Shown: piece by piece, positions 7,552 through 15,448 of the stretch | Layout of the letters: every line of letters begins with the position of its first letter | Position numbering within the stretch: the first letter of the stretch is position 1 | Notes under the pieces: generated by a model | The model's input: the letters and a program-made list of their open reading frames with translations, nothing else | Database searches by the model: none | What the model was told of the DNA's origin: nothing | Program-made: the position numbers and the translations under genes | Assembly (NCBI GenBank): GCA_019244185.1 | Contig: JAFATB010000002.1 | Location: 1 to 64,000 of the forward strand | Source: Acidobacteriota bacterium | Lineage (GTDB): Bacteria; Acidobacteriota; Thermoanaerobaculia; Gp7-AA8 | Reading direction: 5' to 3' | Length of the DNA stretch: 64,000 nucleotides

Positions 7552-9780
7552 TCAGTACAGCAGGTGCAGCTCGCCGCCCTCCGCGTCGACCGTCACGCTT
7601 CCACCGTTCGCGAGCTTGCCGAAGAGGATCTCGTCGACGAGCGGCTCCTTGATCTTCGAGGAGATGACCCGCGCCATCGGACGCGCGCCGAACGCGCGGT
7701 CGTAGCCGTGCGTGGCGAGCCACGCGCGTCCCGCCTCGCGCAGCTCGATCGTGACGTTCTTGGCGACGAGCTGTGCGCGGAGCTCGTCGATGAACTTGTC
7801 GACCACGTGCTCGATCACTTCGAAGCTGAGCGGCTCGAAGGCGATCCACGCGTCGAGGCGGTTGCGGAACTCGGGCGCGAACGTGCGCTCGATCGCGCCG
7901 CGTCCACGTCCGGTCGCGCCCGACGGCATGAAGCCGGGGGAAGCGTCGGTCAGCTCGCGGCCGCCGGCGTTCGTGGTCATGATCAGGATCACGTTGCGGA
8001 AGTCGGCCTTCTTGCCGTTGTTGTCGGTGAGCGTGGCGTGATCCATCACTTGCAGCAGGATCGAGAAGAGATTCGGATGCGCCTTCTCGATCTCGTCGAG
8101 CACGAGCACCGCGTACGGCGTGCGGATGATCGCGTCGGTGAGGAGGCCGCCCTGATCGAAGCCGACGTAGCCCGGAGGCGCGCCGATGAGGCGCGACACG
8201 GTGTGCGGCTCCATGTACTCGCTCATGTCGAAGCGGATGAACTCCACGCCGAGGGACTGCGCGAGCTGCTTCGCGAGCTCGGTCTTGCCGACGCCGGTGG
8301 GGCCGGAGAAGAGAAACGAGCCGATCGGCTTCTCGGGATTGCCGAGGCCGGAGCGGCCGAGCTTGATCGCGCTGACGATCTGCTTGATGGCGTGGTCCTG
8401 GCCGTAGATCACGCGGCGCAGGTCTTCGTCGAGATGCTGCAGCCGCTCTTTCTCGGAGACAGCGATGGTGCGCGGCGGAATCTTGGCCATGCGCGCGACG
8501 ACGGTCTCGACTTCGGGGACGTCGATGACTTCCGCGGCGGCGTTCGCGTCCGTGCGCAGCATGCGCTTGCGCGCACCCGCCTCGTCGAGCACGTCGATGG
8601 CCTTGTCGGGCAGATGGCGATCGTGGATGTACTTCGCGGAGAGCTCGGCCGCGAGACGCAGCGCGTCGTCGGTGAAGGTGACGTGGTGGTGCGTCTCGTA
8701 GTAGCCCTTGAGTCCCGTCAGGATCTCGACGGTCTCGTCGATGGTGGGCTCGCCGATCTCGATCTTCTGGAAGCGGCGCGCGAGCGCGCGGTCGCGCTCG
8801 AACGATTGTTTGTATTCGGCGTATGTCGTCGAGCCGATGACGCGCAGCTTGCCCGACGCAATCGCGGGCTTCAGCAGGTTCGAGGCGTCCATCGTGCCGC
8901 CGCTCACCGCGCCGGCGCCGACGATCGTGTGGATCTCGTCGATGAACAGGATCGCGTCTTTCTTCTCGACCAGCGCGCTGATGACGGCTTTCAGACGCTG
9001 CTCGAACTCGCCGCGGTACTTCGTTCCCGCGAGCACGGCGCCCATGTCGAGCGACCACACTTCGGCATCTTTGAGCACCGGCGGCACATCGTGCTGCTGA
9101 ATCTTGAGCGCGAGTCCTTCGGCGATGGCGGTCTTGCCGACGCCCGGCTCGCCGACGTAAAGCGGGTTGTTCTTGCGGCGGCGGCAGAGGATCTGGATCG
9201 TGCGCTCGAGTTCCAGCGAACGCCCGATCACGGGATCGATCTCGCCGTTCTTCGCGCGTTCGAGCAGGTTGACGGCGAAGCTCTTCAGCGGATCGCCGGA
9301 GACGCGTTCGCCTTCTTCGTCCGGCGCGGCGAAGGCCGGCTCGGCCGATTTGCGGGTGATGCCGTGCGAGAGATAGTTCAGCACGTCGAGCTTGTGGATG
9401 CCCTGCGCGCGCAGGAAGAAGACCGCGCGCGACTGCTCGGCCTGATAGACGGCGGCGAGCATCTGCGGCGTGTCGAGCTCCTTGCGTCCCGCGCTCTGCG
9501 CGTGCAGTTGCGCGTACTGGATGACGCGCTGGAGCATCGACGTCAGCACCGGCTCGACCGGCGCGTCGTCGGATAGCTGCTCGTACGTTTCGTTCATGAA
9601 CGCGTCGAGCTGCGTCTTCAGCACCTCGACGTCGCCGCCGCACGCGCGGATGACCTCCGCGACGTCGCGGTCGTGCAGCAACGCAAAGAGGAGATGTTCG
9701 AGCGTGACGTACTCGTGCCGCCGCTTCACCGCCTCGTTGACGGCAAATTCAAACGATGCCTGCAGAGACTTTCCGATCAC
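7552..9780 (-). CDS. clpA: ATP-dependent Clp protease ATP-binding subunit ClpA
   Basis: 742-residue AAA+ unfoldase that feeds substrates to ClpP. It has a Clp N-domain (about 1-145, binding site for ClpS), a first ATPase domain with Walker A GEPGVGKTA, and a second with GPTGVGKTELAK, Walker B VLVLDEIEKAHP and the sensor MTTNAGG. The start is GTG 9780, placing VIGKSLQ at the N-terminus and sharing GTGA with the clpS stop. At the usual IGL/IGF ClpP-docking loop the sequence reads SPGFMP, so the first Ile appears replaced by Pro. Length matches the ClpA class (E. coli 758) and is shorter than ClpB/ClpC. Confidence 0.95.
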   Translation of the reverse strand: MIGKSLQASFEFAVNEAVKRRHEYVTLEHLLFALLHDRDVAEVIRACGGDVEVLKTQLDAFMNETYEQLSDDAPVEPVLTSMLQRVIQYAQLHAQSAGRKELDTPQMLAAVYQAEQSRAVFFLRAQGIHKLDVLNYLSHGITRKSAEPAFAAPDEEGERVSGDPLKSFAVNLLERAKNGEIDPVIGRSLELERTIQILCRRRKNNPLYVGEPGVGKTAIAEGLALKIQQHDVPPVLKDAEVWSLDMGAVLAGTKYRGEFEQRLKAVISALVEKKDAILFIDEIHTIVGAGAVSGGTMDASNLLKPAIASGKLRVIGSTTYAEYKQSFERDRALARRFQKIEIGEPTIDETVEILTGLKGYYETHHHVTFTDDALRLAAELSAKYIHDRHLPDKAIDVLDEAGARKRMLRTDANAAAEVIDVPEVETVVARMAKIPPRTIAVSEKERLQHLDEDLRRVIYGQDHAIKQIVSAIKLGRSGLGNPEKPIGSFLFSGPTGVGKTELAKQLAQSLGVEFIRFDMSEYMEPHTVSRLIGAPPGYVGFDQGGLLTDAIIRTPYAVLVLDEIEKAHPNLFSILLQVMDHATLTDNNGKKADFRNVILIMTTNAGGRELTDASPGFMPSGATGRGRGAIERTFAPEFRNRLDAWIAFEPLSFEVIEHVVDKFIDELRAQLVAKNVTIELREAGRAWLATHGYDRAFGARPMARVISSKIKEPLVDEILFGKLANGGSVTVDAEGGELHLLY

Positions 9781-10091
9781 GCTTTCTCCATCGTAATCAA
9801 CAACGGATACTCCTGCTCCCGCGCCAGCGCGGTGGCGCGCTCGACTTTCGTCTCGGCGATCTCGAACGTGTAGATCCCGGCCACGCCCGTGCCGCGGAGA
9901 TGCACGTTGAGCATCACCTGGATGGCTTGCTCCTCCGGCATGTTGAACACGGTCTCGAGGACCCACACCACGAACTCCATCGTGGTGAAGTCGTCGTTGT
10001 GGAGGAGGACTTTGTACAGAGGCGGTTCTTCGACCTTCTCCCGGCTCTCCGCGAGCGTGGCGGCATCGAAGTCCGACTGAGGCGGCAGCAT
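9777..10091 (-). CDS. clpS: ATP-dependent Clp protease adaptor ClpS
   Basis: 104-residue adaptor that binds N-terminal Leu, Phe, Tyr and Trp and hands the protein to ClpA. The core PLYKVLLHNDDFTTMEFVV (about 25-43) carries the conserved HNDD-T/Y-F motif that lines the N-degron pocket, and LNVHLRGTGVAGIYTFE plus a C-terminal ALAREQEYPLL complete the family pattern. ATG 10091 gives an N-terminal tail of about 23 residues, the part known in the family to enter the ClpA pore. The stop overlaps the clpA GTG. It lies 59 bases downstream of the MNIO partner gene on the same strand. Confidence 0.95.
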   Translation of the reverse strand: MLPPQSDFDAATLAESREKVEEPPLYKVLLHNDDFTTMEFVVWVLETVFNMPEEQAIQVMLNVHLRGTGVAGIYTFEIAETKVERATALAREQEYPLLITMEKA

Positions 10092-10150
10092 TCGAGCGGA
10101 GAACGCGAAACGCGTGCGCGAAATGCCGCGGCGACGCCGTCCGCGGGCGC

Positions 10151-10519
10151 TTACGCCGCGAGCACGGCCCGTACGATCTCGCCGCGTTCGTACGCCGCCG
10201 CCTCCGCCACGACCGGATCGTCGTGCGCGACCGCCTCGGCCAGAAATGCCAGCGCCAGCTCGCGGAAGTACATCGGGCATTCGCGCCGCAGCAGCCGCGC
10301 CACCGCCGCGCGGAATTCGCCGCGCGCCTCGAGCCGCGCCGCCGTCTGCGGACAAGTGCGCCGCAGGATGAGCTCGCGCCACGCCGCGACGCATTCGCGC
10401 ACGACCAGCAGCCCCGTCGAGCGCGCGACATCCGCGAGCCACGCGTCGTCCGACGCGCACGCGCCCGTGCGCACGAGCTCCGTGAGGTTCCGTTGCAACT
10501 CCGCGAGATCGCGTGTCAT
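10151..10519 (-). CDS. Small helical protein, putative MNIO partner
   Basis: 122-residue protein with no family I can name. It is predicted to be almost all helix and carries four cysteines (positions 21, 43, 56, 81), including the matching local patterns RRTCP and RRECPMYF. The start ATG 10519 overlaps the stop of the DUF692 enzyme (ATGA). Known MNIO enzymes such as MbnB, TglH and BufB work with a small partner protein that binds the precursor peptide; this gene has the right place and size for that role, but I do not see a clear match to MbnC, TglI or the DUF2063 domain. Function is inferred from context only. Confidence 0.6.
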   Translation of the reverse strand: MTRDLAELQRNLTELVRTGACASDDAWLADVARSTGLLVVRECVAAWRELILRRTCPQTAARLEARGEFRAAVARLLRRECPMYFRELALAFLAEAVAHDDPVVAEAAAYERGEIVRAVLAA

Positions 10520-11349
10520 GCCGTCCACCTCCGCAACAGTTCGATCTCTCCCGCAATCCGGTTCGCACCGAGCACCGGCACTGCCTCGGATAAGAACTCG
10601 AACACCAGCACTTCCGCGTGCGTCGCGCGCGGCAGGACCTCGTCGAGCAACGCCCGCGTCTCGCTGCGCGTCGTCCGCGAATGCACGTCGAGCATCAGCC
10701 CGCGCCGCTCGACGCCGTTCGCGATGTGGATCTCGCGCACGGCCGAGAAATCGAGCTCGTCGAGAAACGCGCGCAGCTCGACCTGGCCGTTGTGCGCGTC
10801 GCATTCGAGGTTGTAGACGTCGAGCAGCAGACCGCAGCCGGTGCGGCGCACGAGCTCGTTCAGGAAACCGGCGTGCGTGTAGTCGCTCTCCGCGAAGTCG
10901 GGGAGGAGGTTCACGACGTGCTCGAGGAGGAACGGCATCGGGTAACGCGCGAGCAGCGTCTCGATGCGCGGGCAGAGGAGGTCGAGCGACTCTTCGACGC
11001 GCGGCAACGCGAGCATGGTGCCGAGCGGCGCGGCGTCCACGTGCGTGTAGCCGAGGTGCTCGCTGTGCCACGCCAGCGGCACGTGCGCGGCGAGACGGTC
11101 GAGCACGCGCAGGTAGTCGTCGTTCCAGCCGTCCGCGGAGCCGATCGAGAGACCGACGCCGTGCGCGAGGATGCGCGTCGACTCGGAGAGCTCTTCGAGA
11201 TGCGCGAGCGCGTCTTCGTCGACGATCGGACGCCCGTCGATCATCGTGGCGATGCTGTCGGGCGTGACCTCGAGGAACTCGACGAGCGGCGCGAGCCGCT
11301 GTGCGAGGCGCGGGTCGCGTTCGCTGTAGCTGGTGCCGAGAGCGGGCAT
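10516..11349 (-). CDS. MNIO (DUF692) multinuclear non-haem iron oxidative enzyme
   Basis: 277-residue TIM-barrel protein of the DUF692 family, now known as MNIO; characterised members (MbnB, TglH, BufB) use a cluster of two or three irons to oxidise cysteines or other residues of ribosomal peptides. The family signature AHGVGLSIGS (about 62-71) and WHSEHLGY (94-101) are clear. Further candidate iron ligands are Glu143/His144 (LLEHVVNL), Asp177, Glu206/His208 (EIHIANG), Asp221/His223 and Glu251. ATG 11349 has the ribosome-binding site AAAGGAG. It lies 79 bases after a 74-residue Cys-containing peptide gene and overlaps the partner gene by 4 bases. Modification of that peptide is inferred. Confidence 0.88.
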   Translation of the reverse strand: MPALGTSYSERDPRLAQRLAPLVEFLEVTPDSIATMIDGRPIVDEDALAHLEELSESTRILAHGVGLSIGSADGWNDDYLRVLDRLAAHVPLAWHSEHLGYTHVDAAPLGTMLALPRVEESLDLLCPRIETLLARYPMPFLLEHVVNLLPDFAESDYTHAGFLNELVRRTGCGLLLDVYNLECDAHNGQVELRAFLDELDFSAVREIHIANGVERRGLMLDVHSRTTRSETRALLDEVLPRATHAEVLVFEFLSEAVPVLGANRIAGEIELLRRWTA

Positions 11350-11380
11350 GCAGGCTCCTTTGCTCCGGTGGCGCGCGGAA

Positions 11381-11407
11381 GGCCGGCGCCGCGCTGCGGC
11401 GCCGGCC
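11381..11407 (-). promoter_or_regulatory. 12-base-pair hairpin between peptide gene and MNIO gene
   Basis: Perfect inverted repeat: 11381-11392 pairs with 11396-11407 around a 3-base loop, all G+C except none in the stem. It lies after the peptide gene stop and about 30 bases before the MNIO start. No T-run follows, so it is not a classical terminator. In peptide-modification operons such a structure often protects or partly ends the precursor transcript so that precursor exceeds enzyme; that role is inferred here. Confidence 0.6.
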
Positions 11408-11428
11408 GGTGACGACGGAAGATGAACG

Positions 11429-11653
11429 TCAGTGGAAGACCGCGCCGCCGACGCCTTCGATCTGTCCGATCTCGTGAGCGGGATCGACGACCGGATCGGT
11501 GAGCATCTCGATGTCGAAGCCGCCGAGCCCGCAGCGCAGACAGCCGTTCAGCTCGTAGAGCTTCGCGAACAGGTTGTCCACCTGCTCCTTCTTGATGTTC
11601 TTCGAAAGCCGGATCGAGAGGCGGGCACCGGGACGGCGAGTCGCATTGGCCAT
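11429..11653 (-). CDS. Putative MNIO substrate peptide with CxxC core
   Basis: 74-residue peptide, starting at ATG 11653 behind a strong AAAGGAGAG ribosome-binding site. Residues 1-36 are a basic, helix-prone leader without a signal peptide. They are followed by a Gly/Cys-rich core NGCLRCGLGGFDIEM (about 36-50; Cys38 and Cys41) and an acidic, Gly-ending tail (EGVGGAVFH). It is encoded directly upstream of an MNIO enzyme and its presumed partner, the arrangement of an MNIO-modified RiPP precursor. The two cysteines are the only ones and are the likely modification sites. The alternative is a small zinc-knuckle-like protein. No database match could be checked. Confidence 0.7.
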   Translation of the reverse strand: MANATRRPGARLSIRLSKNIKKEQVDNLFAKLYELNGCLRCGLGGFDIEMLTDPVVDPAHEIGQIEGVGGAVFH

Positions 11654-11714
11654 GGTCAGTCTCTCCTTTCGCGGGAGTAGTGACGCGAGGCGCGAAAACG
11701 TTTCAGGAGATGGG

Positions 11715-12053
11715 GTGCGTACATCCGCGAACGTGTCCGACGACTGCGACTGGGGCACCGACTCGGCGGCGACCGAGATCCCGTGGTATCGCATCCGCCG
11801 CGGGCCTGAAGGCGTGGCGGACTTTTTCTCGACGCTCGCGCGCGAAGTCGAGTTCCGGAAGTTCGAGCCGACGATCTTCGCGGGCGCGGGCGATGCCGTG
11901 ATCGTGAACGTCGACATGGACGATCACTTCCGCAAGAACGGCCGCGGCGCGGCGGTGACGTCGCTGCATCGCTTCCAGATCCGCGATGGCGTCGTGACGA
12001 GCTTCCGCGCGTTCGAGGACACGGCCGCGGTGCAGGCGGCCTGGCGCGAGTAG
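11715..12053 (+). CDS. SnoaL/NTF2-like protein, short at the N-terminus
   Basis: 112-residue protein with the C-terminal two-thirds of a SnoaL-like (ketosteroid-isomerase superfamily) fold: DDCDWGTD near the N-terminus, GPEGVADFFSTLA, then the strand pairs MDDHFRKNG and SLHRFQIRDGVVTSFRAFED. Family members normally carry a further ~20-residue first helix with an AFGRGD-type motif, missing here in all three forward frames. GTG 11715 has AGGAG six bases upstream and was chosen for that reason. It is divergent from the putative RiPP peptide gene with 61 bases between. It may be a 5'-truncated gene or simply a divergent short member. Confidence 0.6.
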   Translation: MRTSANVSDDCDWGTDSAATEIPWYRIRRGPEGVADFFSTLAREVEFRKFEPTIFAGAGDAVIVNVDMDDHFRKNGRGAAVTSLHRFQIRDGVVTSFRAFEDTAAVQAAWRE

Positions 12054-12075
12054 TAGGACGAAGGCGTCGCCGCGA

Positions 12076-12756
12076 TCAGACCAGCGCGACGACGCTGCCC
12101 GGCTCGATTTCGATCGGCTCCGCGCCGCGCCGGAACACGCGCGCGGAGCTGCGGCCGTGCAGCGTCGTCACGTCGTCGTCGACCCAGAGCATCGTGTCTT
12201 CGCGCAGGCCGATCACCGGCGCCGTGTTCTCTTCGAGATACTGCTGCAGCCGCTGCTCGCGCGTCTCGCCCTGGTGCGTGGAGCTCGGATCGGCATCGAG
12301 GTAATGGGGGTTGATCTGATACGGAACGAGGCCGAGCGCGTCGAAGGACGGCGGCTGGACGATGGGCATGTCGTTGGTCGTGCGGATCGTCGGCGCGGCG
12401 ATGTTCGTGCCGGCGCTCGTGCCGATGTACGGCACGCCCGAGCGGACACGCGCGCGAATGACGTCGAGCAGCTCGCGCTCGTACAACGTCTTCAGCAGTC
12501 GAAACGTGTTCCCTCCGCCGACGAAGATGGCCTCGGCTGCCTCGATCTCCGCCGCGCCGCGGACCTGCGTCACCTCGCAATCAATCCGCGCAAACCGCTC
12601 GCGCGCGGTTGCGGTGTACGCCTCGTGGTCCTGCAATGCGAACGGCACGAACGCGACGCGTGTGCGTCCGTCGAGCCGCGCGCGCAACTCGCGCTCCGCG
12701 TGATCGAGGTAGCCGTAACCGTAGACGTTGGAGCTGGAGAGGAGAAGGAGCTGCAT
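12076..12756 (-). CDS. pepE: Peptidase E (alpha-aspartyl dipeptidase, family S51)
   Basis: 226-residue cytoplasmic serine dipeptidase that cleaves Asp-Xaa dipeptides. The characteristic IFVGGGNTFRLL (about 77-88) and the nucleophile motif IGTSAGTNI with Ser114 are present; the conserved TTNDMPIV and QINPHYLDA segments probably supply the remaining triad residues (Asp and His). Length matches the Salmonella enzyme closely. A TATACT hexamer lies 9 bases before the ATG without a Shine-Dalgarno site, so the mRNA may be leaderless. The gene is convergent with the SnoaL-like gene. Confidence 0.92.
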   Translation of the reverse strand: MQLLLLSSSNVYGYGYLDHAERELRARLDGRTRVAFVPFALQDHEAYTATARERFARIDCEVTQVRGAAEIEAAEAIFVGGGNTFRLLKTLYERELLDVIRARVRSGVPYIGTSAGTNIAAPTIRTTNDMPIVQPPSFDALGLVPYQINPHYLDADPSSTHQGETREQRLQQYLEENTAPVIGLREDTMLWVDDDVTTLHGRSSARVFRRGAEPIEIEPGSVVALV

Positions 12757-12787
12757 GCGCGAGCGAGTATAGGCGCGGCGCGAGTCG

Positions 12788-13825
12788 CTACTCGCCGCTG
12801 CTCTCGATGGCCGCCGCCGCGCCCGGAGGCGTCGTCGGATCCTGCGTCCGCTTCTCCGGGAACTTGAAGCCGAGATACGTGCCGGAGCTGATGCCCATCA
12901 GGCCGAGGAGCGTCGCGTTGAAGTCGGGCATGGCCAGCTGCGCGTAGACGCTCGACACGAAGATGATGCCGAGGACGAAGGTCCAGACGAACATCTGAAA
13001 GCGATAGAGGCTGATACCGCCGCCGGTCTCGCCGAGGACGTCGCGGAGAAAGCCTTGCGATGGTTGCGCGGTGAGCTGCGCGCCGGGCGAGGCGTTGGTG
13101 TCGATGAGCGCGCCGCCGAGCGCGGTGCCGCTGCCGATGCCGATCAGCGCGAGCACGGATGCGGTGATCGTGTCGAGCTCCTTCGTGATCAGCCAGCAGA
13201 AGACGTAGCCGCAGAGGACGAGGAAAAACCAGAACGCCATCTGCGTGCGGGCGAGGCTGAACGGATGCTTGCCGCCGGTGACGGGAGGCACGGTGTTGCG
13301 GATGAGCGTCGTACGGCTGCAGAGCAGAAGCAGGAGCACCAGCGACGCCGCGAGCAGGATGACGAACGTGTAGAACTCCGGCTCCGGAATGACGCTCAGC
13401 TTCATCGTCGCCAGCGTCGGATACGAGAACTGTTCGCCCGCGCCGATGCTCACGCGCACGACGCGCTGAAAGCCGCGCGGACTGCCGAGCAGGCGATGCC
13501 ACGCCTCATCGTTCGGCGTGTCGCGGTCGAGGAAGTAGCGCACCGTGCCGCTGTACGGATCGCACGACTCCGGCGGCATGCCGTCGATCGGAATGCCGTT
13601 GAGGAACAGCACGATCGCGCGGCAGTTGCCGTTCGCCGCGGCGAGCACGCGGTCGAGCCCCTGCACCTGCACGGTGAGACGGTCGCCGAGTCCCGCCGAG
13701 TTGTCGTGACGGCTGCCCTGGACCGACGTCACATGCGGCGCGTTGGCGGGATCGAACGTGTCCGCCGCGCGAAGAGGCGAGGCGAGCAGACACACGAATG
13801 CAGCAGTGCACAAGAGCTTGGGCAT
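12788..13825 (-). CDS. Secreted/multi-pass membrane protein of unknown function
   Basis: 345 residues. A cleavable-looking signal peptide (about 1-20, ending LRAAD) is followed by a ~125-residue extracytoplasmic domain with two cysteines, and then about five membrane spans: near 150-170, 195-215, 225-245, 280-305 and 315-335. The last two thirds contain a repeated pattern LIGIGSGTALGG / LMGISSGTYLGF, which suggests internal duplication of a small-residue helix. I do not recognise the family. Its 5' leader is nearly identical to that of the following solute-binding lipoprotein gene. The two genes are nearly contiguous on the minus strand with this one downstream, so joint transcription is likely. 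Confidence 0.65.
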   Translation of the reverse strand: MPKLLCTAAFVCLLASPLRAADTFDPANAPHVTSVQGSRHDNSAGLGDRLTVQVQGLDRVLAAANGNCRAIVLFLNGIPIDGMPPESCDPYSGTVRYFLDRDTPNDEAWHRLLGSPRGFQRVVRVSIGAGEQFSYPTLATMKLSVIPEPEFYTFVILLAASLVLLLLLCSRTTLIRNTVPPVTGGKHPFSLARTQMAFWFFLVLCGYVFCWLITKELDTITASVLALIGIGSGTALGGALIDTNASPGAQLTAQPSQGFLRDVLGETGGGISLYRFQMFVWTFVLGIIFVSSVYAQLAMPDFNATLLGLMGISSGTYLGFKFPEKRTQDPTTPPGAAAAIESSGE

Positions 13826-13841
13826 GCCGCGATTCTACTGC
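13826..13841 (-). promoter_or_regulatory. Leader with -10-like TAGAAT, copy 1
   Basis: On the minus strand the 16 bases before the ATG at 13825 read as a block shared with those before 15448 in 14 of 16 positions. TAGAAT (13832-13837) lies 6 bases before the start, and its TAG is also the stop codon of the upstream solute-binding protein gene. It looks like a -10 element for a leaderless message. Confidence 0.4.
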
Positions 13842-15448
13842 AACCACCACCCTTGCGCCGCCGGATACCAGAGGAACAGCCCGAGACCGTTCGCCGTCTT
13901 CACGTTTTGCACGCGTTTGTTGACGGCCCACTTCGACGCCCACTGAACGGTCCAGAGATACGGCTGATCGCGCGCGAGGATGTCGTGCAGCTGGTGATAG
14001 AGCTCGACGCGGCGCGCGTGATCGAACTCGACGCGTCCCTGTTCGATGAGCGCGTCCGCTTCCGGATTGCGGTAGCCGACGACGTTGAGGCCCGCCGGCG
14101 GAATCTGCGAGGAATGAAAGAGCGAGTACGGATCGGGATCGGGATCGTTGCTCCAGCCGAGGAGCGCGGCCTGGTAGTTGCGCTTCAGGATCTGATCGAA
14201 GAACGCGGCGTCGTCCAGCGGCGTGATCTCCACCTTCACGCCGATGTGCGCGAGCGCGTCCTGCAGCACCTGCGACTCCGCGCGCGACGAGCTGCTGCCC
14301 GACGGCACGAGCAGCTTGAACGCGAACGGATGGCCGTTGCGGTCGAGCGTGCCGTCGCCGTTCGTGTCGCGCCAGCCGGCCGAGCCGAGGAGCGCGGCGG
14401 CCGCGGTGAGGTTGAAGGGGACCGGCGTGACGTCGGGATCGTTCGCCCACTGGTCGGGCGTGAACGGTCCGGTGAGCGGCCGCGCCTGGCCGTGATAGAG
14501 CTCGGTGATGACGCGCTGCCGGTCGTAGCTCATCGCGAGCGCGCGGCGCACGTTCGCGTCGGTGAACAGCGGATCGTCGAGGTTCCACGCGATGGCGTTG
14601 TACGAGAGCAGCCACGCATCGACGAACGCCAGCTTCTGCGTCACCGCCGGATCGTCCTTCACGCGGAACCACGTGTCGTTGCTGATGCGGCTCACGTCGA
14701 GGTCGCCGCGTAGCACCGCGCGCCACGCCACGGCGTCGTCGTGGATGACGCGGAAGAGGACCGACGCGATCGGCGGCCGCGCGCGCCAGTAGTCCTTGCG
14801 ACGCGTCAGCAGCACGCTCTGTCCCGGCGTGCGGCGGGTGAGGGTGTACGCGCCATTGCCGACCACGCGCTGGATCTTCGCGAAGTCGCCCTTGCCGTAG
14901 ACGTGCTCGGGGAGCACGCCGATGTTGAACGAGAGCAGCTGCGTCACGCGCGCCTGTTTGAAGACGACGCGCACGGTGTGGTCGTCGAGCGCGCGCGTGG
15001 CGCTGCGGTCGAGTCCTTCGAACCACGACGCGAACTGCATCGACTCCGCGTCGAGGATCTTGCCGAGCGTGAAGACGACGTCGCTCGCGAGCACCGGCGT
15101 GCCGTCGCTGAACGTCGCGCGCGGATCGAGATGGAGGACGTACGTCTTGCCGCCGTCCTGAATGTCCCAGCTCGCCGCGGTCGCGGGATGCGGATTGAGG
15201 TTCTGATCGAGATCGATGAGCGGATCGTAGAGATAGGCGAAGACCTGCCGCTCCTCGTCGAGCGTCTGCAGCACGTAGTTGAGCGTGCCGAGATCGCTCT
15301 CGAGCCGCCGCGTGAGCCGTCCGCCGTCGACAGGACCGCTCGCGGCGACATGCGGCTGCGCGGGCGCGGCGGGTTTCGGCGTTTCCGGCTTGCGGCAACC
15401 GGCCAGCGCGAGGAGCGCCAGGAGGACGACGGCGAGGCGCTTGGGCAT
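13835..15448 (-). CDS. ABC transporter solute-binding lipoprotein, family 5 (peptide/nickel type)
   Basis: 537-residue periplasmic lipoprotein: lipobox LALAGC with Cys18, then the family 5 binding-protein pattern. Recognisable stretches are GGRLTRRLESDLGTLN, LYDPLIDLD, ATAASWDIQDGGKTYVLHL, the conserved FSDGTPVLASDVVFTL, and NVRRALAMSYDRQRVI near the middle. Such proteins capture oligopeptides, nickel or glycosides for an ABC importer. No permease or ATPase gene lies next to it in this window, so the cognate transporter must be elsewhere, or the protein acts alone in sensing. A TAGAAT hexamer sits 6 bases before the ATG. Confidence 0.9.
   Translation of the reverse strand: MPKRLAVVLLALLALAGCRKPETPKPAAPAQPHVAASGPVDGGRLTRRLESDLGTLNYVLQTLDEERQVFAYLYDPLIDLDQNLNPHPATAASWDIQDGGKTYVLHLDPRATFSDGTPVLASDVVFTLGKILDAESMQFASWFEGLDRSATRALDDHTVRVVFKQARVTQLLSFNIGVLPEHVYGKGDFAKIQRVVGNGAYTLTRRTPGQSVLLTRRKDYWRARPPIASVLFRVIHDDAVAWRAVLRGDLDVSRISNDTWFRVKDDPAVTQKLAFVDAWLLSYNAIAWNLDDPLFTDANVRRALAMSYDRQRVITELYHGQARPLTGPFTPDQWANDPDVTPVPFNLTAAAALLGSAGWRDTNGDGTLDRNGHPFAFKLLVPSGSSSSRAESQVLQDALAHIGVKVEITPLDDAAFFDQILKRNYQAALLGWSNDPDPDPYSLFHSSQIPPAGLNVVGYRNPEADALIEQGRVEFDHARRVELYHQLHDILARDQPYLWTVQWASKWAVNKRVQNVKTANGLGLFLWYPAAQGWWLQ

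Noticed and set aside
9777-10568. clpS frame open far upstream, giving a 263-residue protein
   Set aside because: The upstream part overlaps the MNIO partner in another frame and is Arg/Gly-rich nonsense; ATG 10091 gives the normal ClpS length.
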